Of a stretch of DNA of 64,000 nucleotides, positions 58,987-64,000 are shown piece after piece. A program made the position numbers and the translations under genes. Under the pieces are notes generated by a model that searched no databases, was not told where the DNA came from, and worked only from the letters and a program-made list of their open reading frames with translations. The DNA is taken from the NCBI GenBank assembly GCA_046233135.1, contig JBJXHN010000002.1, positions 744,001 through 808,000 on the forward strand, written 5' to 3'. How positions within the stretch are numbered: position 1 is the first letter of the stretch; every line of letters starts with the position of its first letter. This DNA is from JBJXHN01 sp046233135. Its GTDB lineage: Bacteria; Pseudomonadota; Alphaproteobacteria; Rhodospirillales; Rhodospirillaceae.

Positions 58987-60752
58987 CCGAGACCGGAGAG
59001 ACGATCGAATCGGCGGCCAGCCACCGGCTGGTGATGCGCATGGCGCGGGATTTCCTGGTCCGCGACGTGGGCTGGATCATGGTTGCCGTGCTGTCGATGT
59101 TCGCGGTGTCGGCCACCACGGCGGCGGTGGCCTGGCTGATGAAGCCGGCAATCAACGAGGTTTTCGCCGGCCGCGACCCGGCGGCGCTGAGCTGGCTGGC
59201 CCTGGCCTTTCCGGCGGTGTTCGTGGCCAAGGGGTTTGCCAACTATACCCAGCGCACGGTGATGAATTTCGTCGGCCTGCGGGTGGTTTCCCGCTGCCGG
59301 GAACGGCTGTACGACCACCTGCAAGGCATGGACATCGGCTTCTTCGCCGCCCGCCAGACCTCGACCCTGGTCAGCCGGTTCACGGTGGACCTGACCCAGC
59401 TGAAGAACACGGTGACCTCGCTGACCACCTCCATCGGCCGGGACGTGGTGACCTTTTTCGGGCTGGTGGGATCACTGCTGGCGCTGGACGTGGAGCTGTC
59501 GCTGATCGCCCTGGTGATCTTCCCGCTGTCCATCGGTCCGGTGGTCCTTCTGGGCCGCAAGGTACGGCGCGCTTCGACCGGGTTGCAGGAGGAATCGGGC
59601 TATCTGGACGGCCTGCTGCTGGAAATCTTTCAGGGTATCCGCATGGTCAAGGTCTACAACGCCGAGGGCTACGAGCGCGCCCGGGTGGACCGGCGGATCG
59701 ACACCATGCACGGCCACCAGATGCGCCAGGAGCGGGTGCGCGCCCAGATCGGCATGGTGCTGGAACTGCTGGCCGGCGTCGCCTTCGCCGCCGTGGTGGT
59801 CTACGGCGGCCGGCGCGTGACCGGCGGCGACCTGGATCCGGGCACCTTCTTCGCCTTCATCACGGCCCTGTTCCTGATGTATCAGCCGATCAAGCGGCTG
59901 GGGCACTTCAATGCCTTCTTGCAGGAAGGCCTGGCGGCGGTGGAGCGGCTGTATGGCGTGCTCGACACCCCCCCGGCCCTGCGCGAGGCCCCGGATGCGG
60001 CGACGCTGGCGGTACAGGGGGGCGAGATCCGCTTCGAAGAGGTCACCTTGCGCTATGACGCCGAAGGGGCCCCGGCGCTGTCGGGGCTGGACCTGCGGGT
60101 ACCGGCGGGCAGCACCACCGCGCTGGTGGGGCGGTCCGGGGCGGGCAAGACCACGGCCTTGACGCTGATCCCGCGCTTCCGCGATCCCGATTCAGGGCGG
60201 GTGCTGATCGACGGTCAGGACGTGCGGGAGGTGACCTTCCGGTCCCTGTGGGGCGCCATCGGCATGGTGACCCAGGAGGTGCTGCTGTTCGACGATACGA
60301 TCCGCGCGAACATCGCCTACGGCAAGCCCGACGCCACGCCGGCGGAGATCGAGGGGGCCGCCCGCGCGGCGGCGGCCCACGACTTCATCCTGGCCCTGCC
60401 GGACGGCTATGACACGGTGGTGGGAGAACAGGGGATCCGCCTGTCGGGCGGCCAGCGCCAGCGGGTGGTGATCGCCCGGGAGATGCTGAAGAACGCGCCG
60501 ATCCTGCTGCTGGACGAGGCCACCAGCGCCCTGGACACGGAATCCGAACGCCAGGTGCGCCAGGCCTTCGATGCGCTGAGCGAGGGCCGTACGGTGGTGG
60601 TCGTGGCCCACCGCCTGTCGACGGTGGTCAACGCCGATCAGATCGTGGTGCTGGACGCCGGCCGCGTGGCCGAGCAGGGCACCCATGCCGAGCTGATCGC
60701 CCACGGTGGCATCTATGCCGACCTCTGCCGGACCGATCTGGCGGAGCGGTGA
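58983..60752 (+). CDS. msbA: MsbA-like ABC exporter (lipid A flippase type)
   Basis: 589 residues: six helices in the N-terminal half and an ATPase with Walker A GRSGAGKTT, signature LSGGQRQR, Walker B ILLLDEATSALD and the H-loop histidine in VVAHRLS. The family includes MsbA, which flips lipid A-core. Coupling to lptF supports a role in lipopolysaccharide export. It converges with the RNase gene, 27 bp apart. Confidence 0.85.
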   Translation: MTETGETIESAASHRLVMRMARDFLVRDVGWIMVAVLSMFAVSATTAAVAWLMKPAINEVFAGRDPAALSWLALAFPAVFVAKGFANYTQRTVMNFVGLRVVSRCRERLYDHLQGMDIGFFAARQTSTLVSRFTVDLTQLKNTVTSLTTSIGRDVVTFFGLVGSLLALDVELSLIALVIFPLSIGPVVLLGRKVRRASTGLQEESGYLDGLLLEIFQGIRMVKVYNAEGYERARVDRRIDTMHGHQMRQERVRAQIGMVLELLAGVAFAAVVVYGGRRVTGGDLDPGTFFAFITALFLMYQPIKRLGHFNAFLQEGLAAVERLYGVLDTPPALREAPDAATLAVQGGEIRFEEVTLRYDAEGAPALSGLDLRVPAGSTTALVGRSGAGKTTALTLIPRFRDPDSGRVLIDGQDVREVTFRSLWGAIGMVTQEVLLFDDTIRANIAYGKPDATPAEIEGAARAAAAHDFILALPDGYDTVVGEQGIRLSGGQRQRVVIAREMLKNAPILLLDEATSALDTESERQVRQAFDALSEGRTVVVVAHRLSTVVNADQIVVLDAGRVAEQGTHAELIAHGGIYADLCRTDLAER

Positions 60753-60779
60753 GCGGGCACTTCCTCCTTTGCGATCAGG

Positions 60780-62201
60780 CTACAGGTAATCCACCACCAC
60801 GTGATCCTCGGACTGGGCGTCGTCCACCTGGATGGTGATGCTCTGGGCCAGCCGCAGTTCCGCATCGGTCAGGGCCGGAGCCAGATCGCCTTGCATCAGG
60901 GCGCCGCAGCGCGGCCCCATGCGCATGTAGGGGCGTTTGCCCGGGGCGTGGCGCTGGCCGCGCAGCAGCAGGCGCAGAGCCGCCAGCAGGGCCGTTTCCG
61001 GCGACAGGCGCGGACGGGCAGACGCCGCCGTCAGGATCGACGAGGCCGGGGTGCGCCTGCGTGGCCGGTTGATCTCCACCAGCCCGCCCGGTGTGGTGCC
61101 AAGCACCCGTCCGCCGGCCGGATCATCGGCCATGGCGTCGCGCAGCAGGTCGAGCGCGCCCCGGTCCGGCCCCTTGCGGCCGCGCGGCAGGTCCACCAGG
61201 ATCTGGCCGGCGAGACCGCGCAGGCGGATCTGGCGCGCCACCTCCGGCACCGCCTCGCGGGCCAGGGTGCGGGGATCGCCGGCACCGGAATCCACGTCGA
61301 TGGCGGTCAGGGCCGCCGTTTCCTCGATGATCAGCGCCCCGCCGCCGGGCAGGGGCACCCGGGGCAGCAGCAGGCTGTCCAGCGCCTCTTCCACCCCATA
61401 GACGTCGAACAGCGGCCCCTGGGTCCCGGGGTCGAGCATCACCCGGCCCGGCCAGTCGGGCAGGCGGGCGGCCATCAGGCGGTGGGCCTGGGTCATGCGG
61501 GCGCCGGAGTCGGCGATGATGGTGCGCAGCCGCCAGCCCAGCGTCTCCACCCAGTCCTCCAGCGGGCTGGGGGCGGGGTGCAGCAGGCAGGGATGGCGGG
61601 CGGCGTCGGCCCGTTCGCTCAGGGCGTGCCAGCTTTCGCGCAGGGCCTGCAGCTCGGCCCTCACATGGTCTTCCGGAGCCTCGGCGGCGGCCGTGCGGAC
61701 CACCACGCCCTCGTCGGCCACCATCGCCCCCTGCAACAGGGTCTTCAGGCGCTTGCGGTCGTCATTGGCGGTGATGCGCGGCGACATCCCCAGGCCGGGA
61801 CGGGAGGGGGTATAGGCCAGCAGGCCACCGGCCAGGCTGGGGGCGGCTGTCAGCTTCGGCCCCTTTTCCGCCAGCGCCTCGCGCAGCACCTGCACGACCA
61901 CCGTCGCGCCTTCGGTGGGCAGGCCGTCCGGGGCATCCTCGGCCGACAGGAAACCGGGAATCCCGCGCCCGAGATCGACGAATACCGCCTTGTGGCCGGG
62001 CACCTTGGCGCTACAGCGCCCCAGTAGCACCGCCCCCGTCTCGGGGCGGTGGGGACGGTCGTGCACCACCTCCAGGACCCGGCCGTTCCGCAGCAGCGCC
62101 CAGCGGATTTCGCCGGGGCCATCGCTGATCAGCACGTCGTAGAGCGTCTCGTCGTCTGCCGCCGGGCCGTCGGGAGCCGTCTCGTCCGCAGGGGGGCGCA
62201 T
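60780..62201 (-). CDS. rng: Ribonuclease E/G family protein
   Basis: 473 residues, near the length of RNase G. N-terminal S1-like part (AVFVDLGRGIPGFLSAEDAP), then the catalytic domain with TALTAIDVDSGAGDP, the magnesium-binding Asp region, and QILVDLPRGRKGPDRGALD. It should cut single-stranded RNA 5' ends. It lies behind maf in the common alphaproteobacterial order and overlaps the maf stop by one base. Confidence 0.88.
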   Translation of the reverse strand: MRPPADETAPDGPAADDETLYDVLISDGPGEIRWALLRNGRVLEVVHDRPHRPETGAVLLGRCSAKVPGHKAVFVDLGRGIPGFLSAEDAPDGLPTEGATVVVQVLREALAEKGPKLTAAPSLAGGLLAYTPSRPGLGMSPRITANDDRKRLKTLLQGAMVADEGVVVRTAAAEAPEDHVRAELQALRESWHALSERADAARHPCLLHPAPSPLEDWVETLGWRLRTIIADSGARMTQAHRLMAARLPDWPGRVMLDPGTQGPLFDVYGVEEALDSLLLPRVPLPGGGALIIEETAALTAIDVDSGAGDPRTLAREAVPEVARQIRLRGLAGQILVDLPRGRKGPDRGALDLLRDAMADDPAGGRVLGTTPGGLVEINRPRRRTPASSILTAASARPRLSPETALLAALRLLLRGQRHAPGKRPYMRMGPRCGALMQGDLAPALTDAELRLAQSITIQVDDAQSEDHVVVDYL

Positions 62202-62827
62202 CAGACCTCCATGGGGTATCCGTTACCTGAGAGAAGGGCGCGGGTCTCGAACAGGGGCAGACCCACGACGTTGGAATAGGATCCGCCGATCCAGGTGACA
62301 AAGCCGGCGGCCAGCCCCTGAATGGCGTAGCCCCCCGCCTTGCCCTGCCATTCCCCCGAGTCGAGATAGCCCCGCACCTCGGAGTCGGACAGGCGTTTCA
62401 TCTGCACCTGGGTTTCCACCAGCCGGCTGACAAGCCGCCCGTCCGGGCACATCAGGGCGAGCCCGCCTTTCACCCGGTGCCGGCCGCCAGACAGCAGTTC
62501 CAGACAGCGCCGCGCCTCGGCCGCGGTCTCGGCCTTGGGCAGGATGCGCCGTCCCTTGGCGACCACAGTATCCCCGGCCAGCACGAAGGCCCCGGGATGA
62601 CGCGCGGCCACGGCCCGGGCCTTGGCTTCGGCCAGGCGCAGGGCGTGGGGGCGCGGCAACTCGCCGGGCAGGGGCGTTTCGTCGATGTCCGCCGGGTCCA
62701 CCACGTCAGGACGAAGGCCGATCTGCGCAAGCAGATTCAGCCGCCTGGGCGAGGCGGAGGCCAGAACGAGCAATGGCCCGCTCCCGGTTTCCCGAGGGGG
62801 CCGTTCCGGAGATCCAGCGCTGGTCAT
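62201..62827 (-). CDS. maf: Maf-like nucleoside triphosphate pyrophosphatase
   Basis: 208 residues: LVLASASPRRLNLLAQIGLR (phosphate loop), DIDETPLPGELP, FVLAGDTVVAKGRRILPKAE and GGYAIQGLAAGFVTWIGGSY are Maf marks. Maf removes pyrophosphate from modified or non-canonical nucleotides and limits division in some bacteria. It lies 28 bases behind infA. Confidence 0.93.
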   Translation of the reverse strand: MTSAGSPERPPRETGSGPLLVLASASPRRLNLLAQIGLRPDVVDPADIDETPLPGELPRPHALRLAEAKARAVAARHPGAFVLAGDTVVAKGRRILPKAETAAEARRCLELLSGGRHRVKGGLALMCPDGRLVSRLVETQVQMKRLSDSEVRGYLDSGEWQGKAGGYAIQGLAAGFVTWIGGSYSNVVGLPLFETRALLSGNGYPMEV

Positions 62828-62855
62828 CGTGTGGGGGTCGGCAAGCCCACGGGGC

Positions 62856-63074
62856 TTACTTGAACCGGAAGGTGATGCGACCCTTGGTGAGGTCGTAAGG
62901 AGTCATTTCCACGTTCACCCGGTCGCCGGCGAGAACGCGGATACGATTCTTGCGCATCTTGCCCGACGTATGGGCGAGCACCTCGTGGTCGTTGTCCAGT
63001 TTGACCCGGAACATCGCATTGGGCAGCAGTTCTGTAACCGTGCCGGAGAATTCGATAGCGTCTTCTTTTGCCAT
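62856..63074 (-). CDS. infA: Translation initiation factor IF-1
   Basis: 72 residues of the OB-fold IF-1: MAKEDAIEFSGTVTELLPNA, FRVKLDNDHEVLAHTSGKMR, RVLAGDRVNVEMTPYDLTKG. It binds the 30S A site during initiation. AGAGGTT precedes the ATG. Confidence 0.97.
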   Translation of the reverse strand: MAKEDAIEFSGTVTELLPNAMFRVKLDNDHEVLAHTSGKMRKNRIRVLAGDRVNVEMTPYDLTKGRITFRFK

Positions 63075-63194
63075 AACCTCTGTCTGTCCACATGTCTCGG
63101 AGTGCCCCTTAAGTGCGGCGAACGCCCCAAAAGGTCAAGATAAAACGCCACAGTTCGGTCATACGGAGTCCTGCCGGCTCCCGGCCGGCTGCGC

Positions 63195-63362
63195 CGGTCG
63201 GGTTCTGTACCAGCCGCCCAGGGTCGGCTGTATTGCGTTCGCCACGCAGGCTTTTACGCGCCAGGGGGCGCGGCGGCCCTTGGCCTTGCCTCCCGCCCCG
63301 GGGGCGGTCGGGTTCTGTACCAGCCGCCCAGGGCCGGCTGTATTGCGTTCGCCACGCAGGCT
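63195..63362. repeat. Dispersed hairpin element, copy C, with a 58-bp direct duplication
   Basis: 63195-63252 and 63305-63362 are 58-bp direct repeats differing at one base, 110 bases apart; the spacer holds TTTTACGCGCC, GGCGCGGCGGCC, TTGGCCTTGCC and a CCGCCCC/GGGGGCGG hairpin. Order matches copies A and B. The right copy reaches the stop codon of the phosphatase gene. The stretch from 63075 to 63360 has no gene. Confidence 0.75.
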
Positions 63363-63810
63363 ATCCCGATGGTGCCTTGGGTACGGGGAAGCGCGTCAGG
63401 ATCCGGTCGATCAACTCGTCGCGAACCTTGCGGTAGGCGTCGAGCCGCACCTCCCGGCTGCCCTCGATCAGGGAAGGATCGAAGGTATTCCAGAACTCCA
63501 CGTCGCAGGCCCAGCAGCTGGTCATGTCCACCGCCTTGTGCTGGGCTTCCGGCGACAGGGAAACGATCACGTCGAAGCTGTCGTCTTCCAGCTCTTCGAA
63601 GGTTTTGGATCGGTGCTTCTGAAGATCGATGCCGATTTCTTCCATCACCGCGATGGCGAAGCCGTCGATCTCTCCGCCCGGCCGGGCTCCGACGGAATCC
63701 ACATAGATCCGCCGGCCGTGGTAGCGCTTCATGATGCCCTCGGCCATCGGCGAGCGCACGGAGTTCATGGTACAGGCGAACAGCACCGCGGAAGGCAGGG
63801 AATGGGGCAC
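63361..63810 (-). CDS. Low-molecular-weight protein tyrosine phosphatase family protein
   Basis: 149 residues with the P-loop CTMNSVRS (Cys13-X5-Arg19) near the start and the family aspartate region later (NTFDPSL). It is the low-molecular-weight phosphatase usually found between UPF0262 and infA in Alphaproteobacteria. The GTG at 63810 is chosen because it lies just behind the upstream gene; a TTG further upstream is less likely. The stop codon lies in repeat copy C. Confidence 0.85.
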   Translation of the reverse strand: MPHSLPSAVLFACTMNSVRSPMAEGIMKRYHGRRIYVDSVGARPGGEIDGFAIAVMEEIGIDLQKHRSKTFEELEDDSFDVIVSLSPEAQHKAVDMTSCWACDVEFWNTFDPSLIEGSREVRLDAYRKVRDELIDRILTRFPVPKAPSG

Positions 63811-63815
63811 GAAGG

Positions 63816-64000
63816 TCAGCCCCGAATGTGCAGAACACAAAGCAGGGTGAACAGGCGCCGGGCAGTGTCCAGATCCACCGTCACCTTGCCCGCCAGCCGG
63901 TCCCGCAGCAGTTCTCCTCCCTCGTTATGCAACCCGCGCCGGCCCATGTCGATGGCCTCTATCTGGGCCGGCGACATAGTCTTTATGGCGCTGAAGTAGC
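63816..64000 (-). CDS. UPF0262 family protein (5' end outside window)
   Basis: The last 60 residues, including QIEAIDMGRRGLHNEGGELL and VDLDTARRLFTLLCVLHIRG, match the C-terminus of UPF0262, a small alphaproteobacterial family of unknown function. It lies directly upstream of the phosphatase gene and the start lies right of the window. Confidence 0.9.
   Translation of the reverse strand, partial: YFSAIKTMSPAQIEAIDMGRRGLHNEGGELLRDRLAGKVTVDLDTARRLFTLLCVLHIRG

Overview
The window is GC-rich and reads as chromosomal DNA of an alphaproteobacterium, most likely of the Rhodospirillales. The best taxonomic clue is the right end, where UPF0262, a low-molecular-weight phosphatase, infA, maf and an RNase E/G gene lie in a typical alphaproteobacterial order. 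TRAP transporters, an AapJ-like binding protein and an SldB-like protein agree with this. Species cannot be called from the sequence alone. I see no rRNA, tRNA, CRISPR array, insertion sequence or prophage.

Layout. 1-2657: the end of a formate dehydrogenase operon (fdhD, fdsD) and an oxalate/formate-type MFS carrier. 2681-9696: an orphan SldB-like membrane protein, a GST with a tiny downstream gene, a two-domain SagB-like nitroreductase, a Nudix hydrolase, and a SulP carrier with a tandem universal stress protein. 9700-13722: a PobR-like AraC regulator divergent from a complete P450, ferredoxin and ferredoxin reductase operon. 13979-19478: a sensory module made of a periplasmic amino-acid-type binding protein, a TorS-like hybrid kinase and a PleD-like diguanylate cyclase.

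19509-33422 is the metabolic centrepiece, a protocatechuate/gallate 4,5-cleavage region. The minus-strand operon carries galB, ligK, ligU, ligI, ligA and ligB. A LysR regulator with two HTH domains separates it from a plus-strand operon that holds a second dioxygenase. The alpha subunit of that second enzyme is fused to a DUF1932-type dehydrogenase through a minisatellite-encoded linker. It is followed by a second LigB, LigC, an aldo/keto reductase and a TRAP transporter. Only the two operons together supply every step to pyruvate and oxaloacetate, because ligC is present only in the second and ligI, ligU, galB and ligK only in the first.

33423-45082: a bacteriohemerythrin, an MFS and a DMT carrier, then a strikingly AT-rich island (about 37340-40150). 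The island encodes a putative HExxH metallopeptidase and a small membrane protein that I cannot assign to a known system. After it come a GNAT, an isocitrate-lyase/PEP-mutase family enzyme and a second TRAP operon. 45087-53955: an HD-GYP protein, a PepSY protein, a cytochrome b561, a QseBC-like two-component system and a FecI/FecR/TonB-receptor iron module. 54047-63818: a PAS-LuxR regulator, succinyl-CoA:3-oxoacid CoA transferase, a pair of paralogous lipoproteins, LptF with an MsbA-like exporter, and the rng-maf-infA group. Several families of palindromic repeats are scattered through the intergenic regions and some run into genes.
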